A DNA stretch of 64,000 nucleotides, taken from positions 1,612,001 through 1,676,000 of the forward strand of contig JASISA010000041.1 in assembly GCA_031771865.1 (NCBI GenBank), given 5' to 3'. Below the pieces are notes generated by a model. It was not told the DNA's origin. It saw only the letters and a list, made by a program, of their open reading frames with translations, and did not search any database. The position numbers were made by a program, and so were the translations under genes. Each line of letters opens with the position of its first letter. The first letter of the stretch is position 1. The DNA is from Nothophaeocryptopus gaeumannii (taxonomy: Eukaryota > Ascomycota > Dothideomycetes > Mycosphaerellales > Mycosphaerellaceae). This document shows positions 1 to 10,283 of this stretch, one piece after another.

Positions 1-3000
1 AGAGGGAAGCCCTCGAAACCAGCCCTCAAGATGTCGTATGGAACGGCTTCAGCCCCGCCTTCGACATGTTCGTTGAGGAGATGTGGGTGACCATCGCCGG
101 AGGAGGCCACCTAACCATTGGCACTCGTCAGGAATGCAGAGATGTTCCTGGCCTACCTGCGATTTGGCAAAGCCGCGGCGTTTCAATCGTCAACGCTGTG
201 CCAACACTGATTGGCATCATGGGTATCTCGCAGATCGACGGGAACGCTTCCTTGCTTCCCCCATCCGTGCGCGTCATCAACCTGGGTGGAGAAGCATGTC
301 CACCATCTCTGGTCAAACGCTTAGCACGACCTGGACTTCGTATCATTAACACGTATGGGCCCACGGAAACCACGGTCACTGCCACATGGGATGAGCTGCA
401 GCCTGATGTTCCTGTGACCATTGGCAGGCCGCTTCCTTCGTACCATGCATGCTTACTTCCGATTTCCGAAGACGGGTCTTCGGTCCCACTTGAACCCCTT
501 GAGCTGGGCGAAGGAGTCGAAGGAGAGCTCGCCATTGGCGGACCATGCGTTGGTCTCGGCTATGTTGGTCGTGAGGAATTGACAACCCAAAAGTTCATCC
601 AACATCCTCTTGCGCCCACCAGCGGACAACGACTCTACCGCACAGGTGATCGAGTAAGACTGCAGGCAGATCTAAAGATCGCCTTCCTTGGGCGCATTGA
701 TACTCAAGTGAAGCATCGTGGTTTCAGAATAGAGCTTGGCGAGATTGAATCTTTGATCTCCAATCACCCAGACGTGCAAACTGCTGCAGTCATTTTGGCC
801 AACGCTGGCACCGACACAGCTCGACTGGAGGCATTCGTGGTCAACAGGGCCGAGTCAGAGCAAGATGCACATTCGATTCAGGGGCTGGTCTCCCAACGGC
901 TCCCCTCCTACATGAGGCCGGAAGAAGTCTACTTCTTGCATGCCGATGAAATGCCCAGACTGCCAAGTGGAAAGATCAACGCTAAGGCTCTCCACGAAGT
1001 ATCGGCCCGGAAGGCTGCAGAGTGCGCACCGACTGACGATGGCGCATCGGAGACGACAACCGGGAGCTACGATGGTACTCCGCTTGGCCTGCTGTTGACA
1101 GCGATGTCCACAGTCTTTCCCCAAGCCGGCATAATCAAGCCGCATGCCGACTTCTTCAACGACCTGGGCGGGCATTCGCTCTTGGCTGCCATCCTTGTCT
1201 CGAAGCTGCGCCAGATGCGCACCGCCACGGATGGATCCATGCTTTTCGCCTCAATCGGACTCCCAGACATCTATGAGGGTCGTACTGCTGTCAATATCTC
1301 ATCGCGTTTCAGTGTATCGGACGACGATGCAAGTACCATTGCGGACTCTGATGACCTTGACGACATTGAAGGCACTGGTCCCCAGACTGGAGAGGCATGG
1401 CCCGTTTCGCAAAAAAACTTCGTCCTTTGCGGCTTGGCTCAAATCGTGCCGCTGCTCTTCCACTACTTCGTCTACTCCATCGAGATCCTGGTTCCATATC
1501 TGCTCTTCAACTACTTGTTCGTCTGCTTTCACTTCGGCTACGCGATCTTGGGAGCATACGCTGTGTTCGTCGCTCTTCCTCCTGCCCTTTCCATCATAGC
1601 CATCCTGGGCAAATGGCTCATTCTCGGGAAGGCCAAAGAAGGCGAGTATCCATTGTACGGTGTATACTACTACCGCTGGTGGCTGGCAGAACGTCTCGCG
1701 GCCCTTGCCAATTCAAAGCTCATTGCCGACTCGCCACTTTACGTCTACTTCCTGCGAGCGATGGGCTCCAAAGTGGGCAGATTCTGTCACATGGGCTCTA
1801 TGGCAATTGGTTCAGCTGGCGACCTGATCGAGATCGGAGACGACGTGGTCATTGGCGCAGACGTTGTCCTAGCAGTCAGCATCGTCGAACGAGGCAGGCT
1901 CATCCTCAAGAAGATCAAGATCGGAAAAGAAGCTAGAATCGGTTCGAACACCGTTCTCGAGGGTGGCGCGGTCGTCGAAGAAGGAGCTGAAGTTGGAGCC
2001 CTCTCCATGGTCCCGAACGGTATGCAAGTCTCAAGTCACCAGCGATTCCACGGCTCTCCAGCACGTTTCGACCGAGAATTGAAGGACGGCGAGATCGACC
2101 TTGGATACGAGTCTCGACCCTCGATGGCTCGCTACATCGTCACTTTTCTCGCCCACAGCTTCATCGCGATTTTTATTATCCCTCTCCTCTACTTGGTGCC
2201 CCAGATTCCGGGTCTGACACTTTTCGATGTCGTCAACATTAGGAGCATTGGCGGATGGGGCCAAGTGGCAGTTCTGTCTATTCCAATCGCCTTTGGCTAC
2301 ACGTTACTGGTGTTCAGTCAGTCGATCCTGTTGAGATGGACGTTCCTACCCCGCCTGCGAGAGGGATCTTACAGAATCTACTCCACCTGGTATGTGCGCA
2401 AGTGGTTCACGGAACGCATCATGGATCTCTCGCTGGACGTTCTGCACCCGGTATTCGCATCTCTTTACGTCGTACCATTCCTCAAAGCTCTTGGCGTCAA
2501 GATCGGGAAGGGCGCCGAAGTCTCGACCGCTCGTGGCTTGTCCTTTGAGTTGTTGGAGATTGGCGAGCAGAGTTTCGTCGCTGATGCTGTCCTGATGGGT
2601 GACAACGATGTCCGAGGAAATCGATTGACCCTGAAAAAGACGAAGCTCGAGAAACGCGCCTTTGCCGGAAATGCTTCATTGATTCCGCAAGGAACAACGC
2701 TGGCTTCAGAGACACTTGTTGGTGTGCTCTCAATCGCTCCGCCACTAGACAAGCCTCTTACCACGAACACTTCTTGCTTCGGGTCGCCACCAGTACTTAT
2801 GCCTGCACGTCACCGAGTTGAAGGTCACAACGACAGGCATCTTTTCAACCCATCAATTGGACGTATCGCTGCACGTTTGACCATCGAAGGACTGCGCATC
2901 ATTTTACCCAGAGCCGTCATCATCTTCGGCCTTGGGTTCGGCCTGCAAATCGCTTACGAGGGATACTATGGCATCGGTGCCGTGTACACCCTGCTTATGC

Positions 3001-3635
3001 TGCCGTTCTTCTACTTCTTCCTGTTTGCACTGCCGGCATTGCTTCTCACTGCCTTCCTGAAATGGACTCTGATCGGCCGGTACAAGCCGGCAGAATGGCC
3101 TCTTTGGAGTCTGAATGTCTGGTTAAGTGAGGCCGTCACCAGTACCTACGAAACAGTCTGCGAACCTCTGCTCACGAACCTGCTGATCGGAACACCGTAC
3201 CTGGCCTGGTGTTTCCGCCTGCTGGGTGTCAAGATCGGCAAGAGAGTCACTCTCCTTGCTAGTGACATCACCGAATACGACTGTGTCTCGATCGGTGACG
3301 AAGCCATGGTCAACCAACGCTGCGGAGCCCAGACACATCTCTTCGAGGATCGCGTCATGAAGATTGGCCGTGTGTCCTTTGGCAAGCAGGCGTGCCTGAA
3401 GCCATACTCGATCTGCTTGCCTGGAAGCTCTACCTCCGATCATTCCCAGCTTGGTTGCTTGTCCCTGGTCATGAAGGGGGAGAACCTGCCAGCGCACACC
3501 GCGTGGGAGGGAGCGCCTGTCGTGCCACGGAAGCGAAGGAGGAGAAGTCCGAAAGTGTCGGAGAAGCACCCTGTCACTCCCTTGTCGCAGATGAGCGCGA
3601 CTACCTCATCGTCTTCGAAGGAAGATATTGTTTGA
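1..3635 (+). CDS. NRPS-like epsilon-poly-L-lysine synthetase homologue (5' end outside window)
   Basis: The frame is already open at base 3, so the gene begins upstream; about 1,210 codons are visible. Numbering from the Met at 66: C-terminal half of an adenylation domain with the A5 motif NTYGPTETT (~95), A7 YRTGD, A8 GRIDTQVKHRGFRIELGE and A10 PSGKIN; a carrier domain with DLGGHSLL (~367, Ser for phosphopantetheine); then three repeats of hydrophobic membrane segments (~452-525, ~688-755, ~939-1005) alternating with left-handed-beta-helix domains (~559-665, ~802-905, ~1042-1145). There is no condensation or thioesterase domain. This order is that of bacterial Pls, whose three membrane-embedded domains join lysines through the epsilon-amino group. 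Related synthetases are known in fungi. A basic, Ser-rich tail ends at TGA 3633. Expected in a membrane, product exported or antimicrobial. Substrate is inferred from pocket residues only; another cationic polymer or an amino-acid conjugate is possible. Confidence 0.85.
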   Translation, partial: REALETSPQDVVWNGFSPAFDMFVEEMWVTIAGGGHLTIGTRQECRDVPGLPAIWQSRGVSIVNAVPTLIGIMGISQIDGNASLLPPSVRVINLGGEACPPSLVKRLARPGLRIINTYGPTETTVTATWDELQPDVPVTIGRPLPSYHACLLPISEDGSSVPLEPLELGEGVEGELAIGGPCVGLGYVGREELTTQKFIQHPLAPTSGQRLYRTGDRVRLQADLKIAFLGRIDTQVKHRGFRIELGEIESLISNHPDVQTAAVILANAGTDTARLEAFVVNRAESEQDAHSIQGLVSQRLPSYMRPEEVYFLHADEMPRLPSGKINAKALHEVSARKAAECAPTDDGASETTTGSYDGTPLGLLLTAMSTVFPQAGIIKPHADFFNDLGGHSLLAAILVSKLRQMRTATDGSMLFASIGLPDIYEGRTAVNISSRFSVSDDDASTIADSDDLDDIEGTGPQTGEAWPVSQKNFVLCGLAQIVPLLFHYFVYSIEILVPYLLFNYLFVCFHFGYAILGAYAVFVALPPALSIIAILGKWLILGKAKEGEYPLYGVYYYRWWLAERLAALANSKLIADSPLYVYFLRAMGSKVGRFCHMGSMAIGSAGDLIEIGDDVVIGADVVLAVSIVERGRLILKKIKIGKEARIGSNTVLEGGAVVEEGAEVGALSMVPNGMQVSSHQRFHGSPARFDRELKDGEIDLGYESRPSMARYIVTFLAHSFIAIFIIPLLYLVPQIPGLTLFDVVNIRSIGGWGQVAVLSIPIAFGYTLLVFSQSILLRWTFLPRLREGSYRIYSTWYVRKWFTERIMDLSLDVLHPVFASLYVVPFLKALGVKIGKGAEVSTARGLSFELLEIGEQSFVADAVLMGDNDVRGNRLTLKKTKLEKRAFAGNASLIPQGTTLASETLVGVLSIAPPLDKPLTTNTSCFGSPPVLMPARHRVEGHNDRHLFNPSIGRIAARLTIEGLRIILPRAVIIFGLGFGLQIAYEGYYGIGAVYTLLMLPFFYFFLFALPALLLTAFLKWTLIGRYKPAEWPLWSLNVWLSEAVTSTYETVCEPLLTNLLIGTPYLAWCFRLLGVKIGKRVTLLASDITEYDCVSIGDEAMVNQRCGAQTHLFEDRVMKIGRVSFGKQACLKPYSICLPGSSTSDHSQLGCLSLVMKGENLPAHTAWEGAPVVPRKRRRRSPKVSEKHPVTPLSQMSATTSSSSKEDIV

Positions 3636-4106
3636 AAGCGGATTCATTTGTTGAAAAGTTATGACTTTGTCACGGTCGACATTGCATTGCATCGTATATG
3701 GTGATAGTTGTTCAGCGCGAGGAGTTGGTCGGGATTCTCAAAACGGGGGTTGGGAAGGATGGAACTACCAAGCCGGCAGATGCCGATGCTCTCAGAGTAG
3801 AGACACAACTTTTTTTAATCGGCGTCACTTCATTCTTTCCTCATCGAGCTTCAAGGCACATTTGATTCTCCTCCCATACCATGGCACGAAGTCCGATGGT
3901 GAAGCTGCAGGCTCAGAGCGATGTGCTGCGATGCATTTATCGTTGGCCTATCCGATCGGCTATCGGGACTACGCCGCAGCAGCCGACAACGACATTGGCC
4001 ATCTCAATAGGCGAAGGCTGACCTCACATCATATCTCCAATGGAGACTGCATCTATACCAAGATATGTCCTTCCTCGTAGATGGTACTGTACAACAGTAG
4101 GTCAAG
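3636..4106. other. intergenic, nothing recognised
   Basis: Spacer between the synthetase stop and the dehydrogenase start. Short open frames here have no family resemblance. It must contain the 3' end of the first gene and the promoter of the second, but no clear element is visible. Confidence 0.5.
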
Positions 4107-5421
4107 ATGTCGATCGCAGTAGGAGCGGAGGTACCTACATACACCATCATTCAGGCAGATGGCCTGTATCCCGTATGCTTCAACCTCCCGACCACAACTC
4201 ACGACCCCCAACCCTCACAAACAACACGTATAGGACGATACAGTCGAACGAGAAATCTTCGCCCCACGACCCGATCAGAACTATAAACTTGAACTCGTCT
4301 CGACAGGATTATGGCCCACCGGCACGCGAGAATCGAAGCCATGGTCTGCAATCCCCGAAGCTCTACGGAAGAGAATAGATGGCATCATGGTGCTCAAGAT
4401 TGGACTCAAAGAGTCGGACTGTGAACTGTTTCCGAATTTGAAGGTGTGAGTGAGTGGTCCTCAACAAAGCATACACAAGACCTTGTTGGACTGAGATGTT
4501 GGACAATAACAGCATAGTACGCATGGGCGTCGGCTACGACCGTCTCGACCGCATCGCCCTCGCAAAACGCAACGTAATCGTCTGTAATGTACCGGATTAC
4601 GGCACTGCTGAGATAGCGGTATGTTGTCGTTGACAGTCTGGGGTTACGTGTTCTGGTGTTGACGCGTACATACCGCTAAGTTAAACTTTTCGAGAAACCC
4701 CGCTGATCATCATTTGTGATTTAAGGACCACGCCATCGGACTTATGCTTTCCATGCGTCGAGGTATCCTCCTCCACAACGAACGCCAACGAGCTACCCCG
4801 CCGGATCCATGGATGCCGATAGAAACGCCCCTTGTCTGTCGCCTCCAACGAAAGACGTTCGGTGTTCTGGGGTTAGGACGTATTGGGACTGCCGCGGCTT
4901 TGAGGGCGAAAGCTTTTGGGTTCAATGTTTTGTTCTACGATCCGTATTTGGGTAACGGGGTTGACAAGAGCCTTGATATGGAGCGGACGAAAGATGTGAA
5001 GGAGTTGTTTCGGAGGAGTAATGTGTTGAGTTTGCATTGTCCTTGTACGAGAGAGACTAGGGGGATGATTGATTATCCGCTTCTGTCACTACTACCGAAA
5101 GGAGCTGTGCTGGTCAACACTGCTCGTGGAGAAATCATGAACCTTGATGGAGTTGAGAGATGTTTGAAGGAGAACATCATCTCTGGTGCGGCTTTGGACG
5201 TGCTGCCAGAGGAGCCAATTCCTGAGGATAGGGTACATCCTCTTATCCAGGCTTACCGGAACAAGGAGCCTTGGCTGGAAGGGAGGATGGTGTTGACTTG
5301 TCATACTGCCTTCTATAGTCCGGAGAGCTTTGTGGATATTCGGGTCAAGAGTTGTGAAACGATTAGAGATGTGCTGATTGATGGCGGCAAGAGCAATATC
5401 ATTACGCCGGAGATGGAGTAG
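4107..5421 (+). CDS. CtBP-type D-isomer-specific 2-hydroxyacid dehydrogenase
   Basis: Four exons give 359 aa: 4107-4172, 4234-4445, 4513-4618, 4726-5421. The introns (61, 67, 107 nt) use GTATGC, GTGAGT and GTATGT donors, and every junction keeps frame with the conserved sequence, for example GVGYDRLDRIALAKRNV before intron 3. The Rossmann motif GLGRIGTAAALRAKAFGF lies at ~177. Catalytic candidates are Arg ~261 (NTARGE), Glu ~290 (LPEEP) and His ~321 (TCHTAFYSPES). The family reduces or oxidises 2-oxo/2-hydroxy acids with NAD(H); the CtBP branch also includes transcriptional co-repressors, so an enzymatic role is not certain. The residue before the catalytic His is Cys where most relatives have Pro. 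The start is the first ATG that gives the typical 'Q-x-DGLYP' opening. Confidence 0.85.
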
Positions 5422-6272
5422 ATGATAGATGCCAGGGTAGACACTTCAGTTCATGTGGATCTGCCCTAGTCTACGATCGAAGTTCACGCCGTTGTCTTGA
5501 GTCCTCGTCATGTCTACCCTGATGCTTGAGTACGATCCCGTCCAGAGCCCCCGCTGGTTCAGACTGGGAAGCTTTGCACATGTTTGAACCTGGTCATATC
5601 CAACTCTCGCCACCGTGAGGATCCTCTAGAACCAGGACCGAGCGCATGTCGGCAAGCGGCTCCGGCTGAGCATTTCCCAACAGTCTAGGCCAAGTGCTCG
5701 TCAATTCGTGCCAAGGCAAGCATCGCTGAGCTGTTAAAACCGCGTGCTCGGTACCGAGACCAAGGCTTTCATCGAGCTTGATTGCTACCTGTCTGCTGCG
5801 ATGGAGACACGCGCTGGGCTAAGGAGCTGATGTACTCGTGTCCTCGCAGTTTCCTCCTCGCAGCGATTTGTCTGCATGTGCTGACTGACCATAATGGCAA
5901 AGGCTTGCTGCGAAGACCGTCCTTGGTTCGTCATCTGCTTGTCAGTGGCATTGGCGCGCCGGACCTATATCGACACGATCGTGGTAAGCGTACTATCCTC
6001 GGCGCTCCCAGTACTGTCGATTGCTGCACTGTACTTTATCAAGAGCACTATCAAGAGAATTGGAGCGGGGTCGGATGCACAGTGCTTTTCGCTCTCTTAC
6101 TGGCGACGATTACGAACGCGCGCAGGCTGGAGATCTTCGCTTCGACTTCATCGTAAGCTGAATGACGAAAGTAGTAGATCTTCCGTACGGTGACCATGTT
6201 TGCAGCTTTGCGGCCATTGAAGTCGCTTTCACTGGGACGGTGTTACCGAGTACAGAGTAGATTCGCAGCGTG
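5422..6272. other. convergent intergenic region, nothing recognised
   Basis: Lies between the stop codons of the dehydrogenase (+) and the NOSIP-like gene (-). Open frames up to 124 codons have no recognisable domain or homology and contain no splice structure. Confidence 0.5.
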
Positions 6273-7404
6273 TTAGCATTGAAAGGCAATGCCTTGCTTC
6301 TTGACCTCAGCTTTGCCACCACCAGCGAAGCCAGTCCCGTCTGAACTGAGCTCGACCAGACCATGCTCAACTTTGCTCCCCTTCTCTCCAGTATCGCCAT
6401 CCTTCTTAGACTTCGTCTTCCGGCCAGGCGTAATGTCCTCTTGGCAGACATAGCAGCGCACGGTCTCGTCGTGCACTTTATTATGCGCTGACTTTTCGGG
6501 CGGTTTCTGGAACTTGTCGCTGCATGGCTTGCAGAGAACATGACCGCAAGGCTTGCCGAGAATGGCTTTGGTGGAATTCGAAAGCGCTTTATTGCAGCTT
6601 GGACAGGCTCGTATTGGTGAATTGGATCCATTCGCAGGCTTCTCCTCGGTGAACTTCACGGGCACCAGCGTCTTCAATGTGAAGTCGTGCGGCTTGTCTA
6701 TCGCTGCCGCGGGACATGTTGGATGTTGTTTGCCTGCTTTGAGGTCGCCTCTCTTGTTGTCGGGCGTCTCGCTCGGCACCCAGAACGACGGCAGCTCACG
6801 CTTCGCATTCTTCTCCTCCGTCATGAGCTTTTTCGCCATTCCGCGATCCTCGTTCGCGAGTCGTACTAGCTCATCCTCGTCGATCTCAAACTTCCTCTTC
6901 TGACCCTTAGCTCCTCTCTCGACATCTTGTTCGATCGTGACCTTGCCGTTCTGTCGGCCGACGATCTTCTCATTCTCTTTGGCGCCCGAGCGCACGCTTA
7001 GCCCAGCTTGCACTTTTTCGAACTCTTGTACGGCTCTTGCTTGAGCTTCGGCATCTTCAATGTCTTTCTCCTCTGCATTTTCTGCTTTCCGTCGCTCGGC
7101 GTCTTTCTTCAGACGCTTCAGCTCTTTGTTCTGTGCGAGCAGGTTGCTCACAGCGCACTCTCGGCAGAAGAGGTGGCCACCGCTGGGGCATGAGACCGGG
7201 TCACGGGCCGGGAGGAGACATAACTGGCAGCTTCCAAATGGCAGGAAGCTGTCGCGGGTGAGTCGTGTCGCTTTGGAGCCCCAAGTGCCTTTCAACTCGT
7301 CTCTTTCGTGCGCCGTGAAAAAGGCGAGGGAGGTGTTCCTTTTGCCTGCAATGTCAATCAATGATCAACGTATGCACAGAATTGCGGTACTCACTGTGAG
7401 ACAT
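6273..7404 (-). CDS. NOSIP-like RING/U-box E3 ubiquitin ligase
   Basis: Two exons on the minus strand: 7395-7404 (MSH plus one base) and 6273-7345, split by a 49-nt GTGAGT...GCAG intron, giving 360 aa starting MSHSKRNTSLAFFT as in NOSIP relatives. Without that mini-exon the open frame would start with intron-encoded residues. The N-terminal zinc knot is CQLC...CPSGGHLFCRECA (~40-65), followed by a charged coiled coil (~70-110). A C-terminal RING-like set CPSCNKALSNS...CGHVLCKPC...RCYVCQED follows at ~255-325. NOSIP proteins are nuclear E3 ligases that copurify with spliceosomes in several eukaryotes; that role here is by family only. It is divergent to the tafazzin gene with 265 bp between the two starts, so the promoters are probably shared. 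Confidence 0.85.
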
Positions 7405-7669
7405 CTTGGTTGGTTGCACAAGTCAATCAAGCGCAATCTGGAGATGCTGCACCGTGATGGAGTCGACCACGCGAACTGCATGTGAAGTGCACCTGCTGTC
7501 AGAAGTCTTGGCTCGGAGAATTGTGGCGCCATGGCCGGAATTTCAAAGTTCGCCAGCGGCCACCAGAACCACCCACGTTCTCCTGTTTGCTGACCTCATC
7601 ACTTCTATGCTACTTCCTCCTCCCTCCTGTTCTTCCATGTCGTTGCAATAGACCGCTCTTGTCACGCCA

Positions 7670-9010
7670 ATGGCGGCGCAAGAGCGGCCGTACCAGCCCT
7701 CCTTGTCGTGGCGGATCACCTCCGCCTTCACCTTTGGGACAGTCGGGCTGCTGTCCAGATCTTTTCTGTACGTACTGAATAAGACCGAAGTTCGCGGTCT
7801 CGATCGATTCCTTGAGATACTTGATAGCAGAAAGGATGAAAAGAGCAGAGAGCGAGGGTTAGTCACAGGTAAGCAGCAACGAGTCCCTTAAGCATCTTGG
7901 TGAACTGAAGACTAACGCGTTCGCAGTGGCTAACCATGTGAGCGTGTACGATCCCTAGACTTCGCTTGATTCTCACAATCTCTGAAGCAGTATAGGCTTG
8001 ACGATCCCATGATATGGGGCGTCCTACCGAATCGCTACTTCTGGGATTCAAACAACATGCGATGGTCCCTAGGCAGCTATGACATCTGCTTCAAGAATGG
8101 GTACGCATCTTTAACCCATTGGGCATGAGTGGTGTTGAGACTAAGAAGTGGCACAAGGGCGATTTCTGCGTTCTTCTCCTTCGGCAACACATTACCAACT
8201 CACCGGACGGCACATTCGAAGTTTGGTGGGCTCTTCCAACCAACCATGACACAATGCATACGACTTCTTAGCGATCCCCACGGAAATCAACCACTTGACT
8301 TCCGAGAAAACAAGAACACCTCATCATTCAACTCGACGTCATTTCCAAGATCCGATCCGTTTTCGTCAGCAGAACTGACATACTCGACAAACGGCACCGA
8401 CTCCTTTCCAGCACCGGCCGCTTACCCAAGTCGGCGCTTCTCGTGGGTTCACATCTTCCCAGAAGGCATGATCCACCAGCATCCAGACAAGGTCATGCGC
8501 TATTTCAAATGGGGAGTTGCGCGCCTGATATTGGAAGCCGAGCCGTGTCCAGACGTACTACCGATGTGGATTGATGGGCCACAGCAAGTGATGGATAACG
8601 AACGACCTTGGCCAAGGCCTCTACCGCGCGTCGGAAGGCAGATTCAGATCAATTTCGGAGAGCTGGTTGATACGGAGAAGGTCTTTGGTCCATTCAGGGA
8701 GAGGTGGAGAGAGATGAAGGAGCAAGCAGAAAGAAAGCGGACGAAGCTGCTAGAGAACGGCAAGCTTGATGTCGCCGAGAAAGAGGAGCTGGGAGTGCTT
8801 ACTGACGATGAGCTCAAGTTCGGCAAGGAGGCTGAACAACTACGGATTGACGTGACCTTGGCTATACGCAACGAGGTGTTGAAAGTGCGTAGGTCAACTG
8901 GTCTGCCTGACGAGGACCCAAAGCGAACGCTCGCCGACTCCTTCCGTGAAGAAGGAGTATTTGGTCGTGACGGGCTCCAAAAAGATGGCAGCAGCATCGG
9001 AGACATGTGA
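7670..9010 (+). CDS. TAZ1: tafazzin, mitochondrial lysophospholipid acyltransferase
   Basis: Four exons encode 394 aa: 7670-7868, 7927-7945, 7996-8100, 8149-9010, with introns of 58, 50 and 48 nt. Exon 2 is only 19 nt; it is needed to complete the acyltransferase motif NHVSVLDDP (~69-77, the HX4D catalytic pair). A second motif FPEG lies at ~211. Conserved stretches include FSFGNTLPTHR, FGGLFQPT, ELTYSTNGTD and RYFKWGVARL. Tafazzin remodels cardiolipin acyl chains at mitochondrial membranes. The third acceptor reads AAGAAG, so two mRNAs differing by one codon are possible. The charged region ~285-345 is predicted helical and more variable. The start ATG follows an in-frame stop region and gives the usual short N-terminus before the membrane anchor (FGTVGLLSRSFLY). 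Confidence 0.9.
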
Positions 9011-9289
9011 AAGTAAGACAAAAGAACAGCATCACGCGAAGACAAGGTAATGCCTTGCTCTGCTGAATTTATAAAATAGAACAGAGGAGTTACCACGGCG
9101 ACGCGAATTGCCAATCATTGCATGTTGTCAGTCATATACGCGACACGAACAGCTCACCCGGTGATGTAGGCCAATGCATGTGACCGTGCGCGAAGGCATT
9201 GTCTCAGACATCTTCATTCACTCAAGCAATCGCCAAGACATACGCCACTGCGAGAAAAAGAAACCACGAACCTCCAGCCTTCTCTCAAA

Positions 9290-9323
9290 ACACAGATGTC
9301 GAAACACAGATGTCGAAACACAG
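9290..9323. repeat. 14-bp direct repeat, 2.4 copies
   Basis: The unit acacagatgtcgaa occurs twice head to tail and then partly a third time, just upstream of the probable start codon of the RBR-like gene. The gap 9011-9398 otherwise shows nothing beyond A-rich leader sequence. Confidence 0.8.
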
Positions 9324-9398
9324 CCTCAAGCAAAGAAACGACTTAAACGAATCCCGCGGAAAGGCCACGACTACACCATAACACTTCACACCTCGAAA

Positions 9399-10283
9399 AT
9401 GGTCTCAACGCGCCACGCCGCTCCCGGCGCCTACAACCGCATCTGCACCTCCTGCTACACCTCCAAATCGCTCCTCGAATTCCCCACCCAACCTCCACCC
9501 ACCAGCGCCTGCGCCCACCCAAGTACAATCTGCAAAGACTGCCTCAAGACCTGGATCCACATCTCCCTCCACCACCAATACTGGCCGAGAATCAAATGTC
9601 CCGAACAGACGTGCGAGGAGATATTGGATGGTCAGAACGATGTGAAGAGACTGGGGAATTGGAAAGATCATCTCCTGTTTGTGAATACGACGAGGAGGAT
9701 TACGAGGTCGGGGTGTCCGGGGTGGGTATGGTGTCAAGACTCTAATGGGGAGGGGTGTCAGGCTGGGAGGATTTTCAAGGCGGTCGAGGAAGGGGAGGAG
9801 GAGAAGGTGTGGCAGTGTAAAGAGTGTCATGGAAAGACTTGTTTGGTTTGTGAGAAGCCGCAGCATGAGGAGGTCGAGTGCGAGGAGTATGAGAAGATGT
9901 TCGAGATTGTTCATGGAGCAGAGGAGGAGGCGAGTCGGGAGGTATTGAGGAAATTGAGGGAGGAAGGGGAGTTGAGGGATTGTCCGAATTGTACTTGCCC
10001 GTTGAGCATTGAGTTTCATACGAGTCTGGTCCGCTGCCCGAGATGCTGTTATTTGATGCTCTGGGACGCGGATGCGGATCTGCTGTTGGTGGGCGGGAAG
10101 AGAGCAGCGAGGTCGTCGGGTGGAAGTGTGAGATTCATTGTGCCGGAGAAGCCGCGAGCGGCTGGGAGCGACGAGTCCGTGGAGGACAAGATGAAGGAGG
10201 ACGATTCCGAAGAAGTTGACGTGAAACACGCGCGGCCGGTGAAAAAGAAGCAGCGGCTGTTGGATAGATACAGGACCAGCTGA
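9399..10283 (+). CDS. RBR/IBR-like zinc-binding protein, putative E3 ligase
   Basis: A single exon of 294 aa from the ATG at 9399, chosen because upstream in-frame Mets sit in a low-complexity leader. The Cys/His pattern is: CTSC...HPSTICKDC (~16-50), CPEQTCEEIL (~66), then an IBR-like block CPGWVWCQ...GCQ...WQCKECHGKTCLVCEKPQHEEVECEEY (~105-165), and a last pair CPNCTCPLS...VRCPRCCYLML (~195-225). The C-terminus is acidic then basic and disordered. RBR enzymes pass ubiquitin through a catalytic Cys in RING2; which Cys would serve here cannot be decided by eye, and the protein is shorter than most RBRs. Codons early in the gene are C-ending while later ones are G-rich, a shift that is unusual but stays in one frame. 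Confidence 0.7.
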   Translation: MVSTRHAAPGAYNRICTSCYTSKSLLEFPTQPPPTSACAHPSTICKDCLKTWIHISLHHQYWPRIKCPEQTCEEILDGQNDVKRLGNWKDHLLFVNTTRRITRSGCPGWVWCQDSNGEGCQAGRIFKAVEEGEEEKVWQCKECHGKTCLVCEKPQHEEVECEEYEKMFEIVHGAEEEASREVLRKLREEGELRDCPNCTCPLSIEFHTSLVRCPRCCYLMLWDADADLLLVGGKRAARSSGGSVRFIVPEKPRAAGSDESVEDKMKEDDSEEVDVKHARPVKKKQRLLDRYRTS

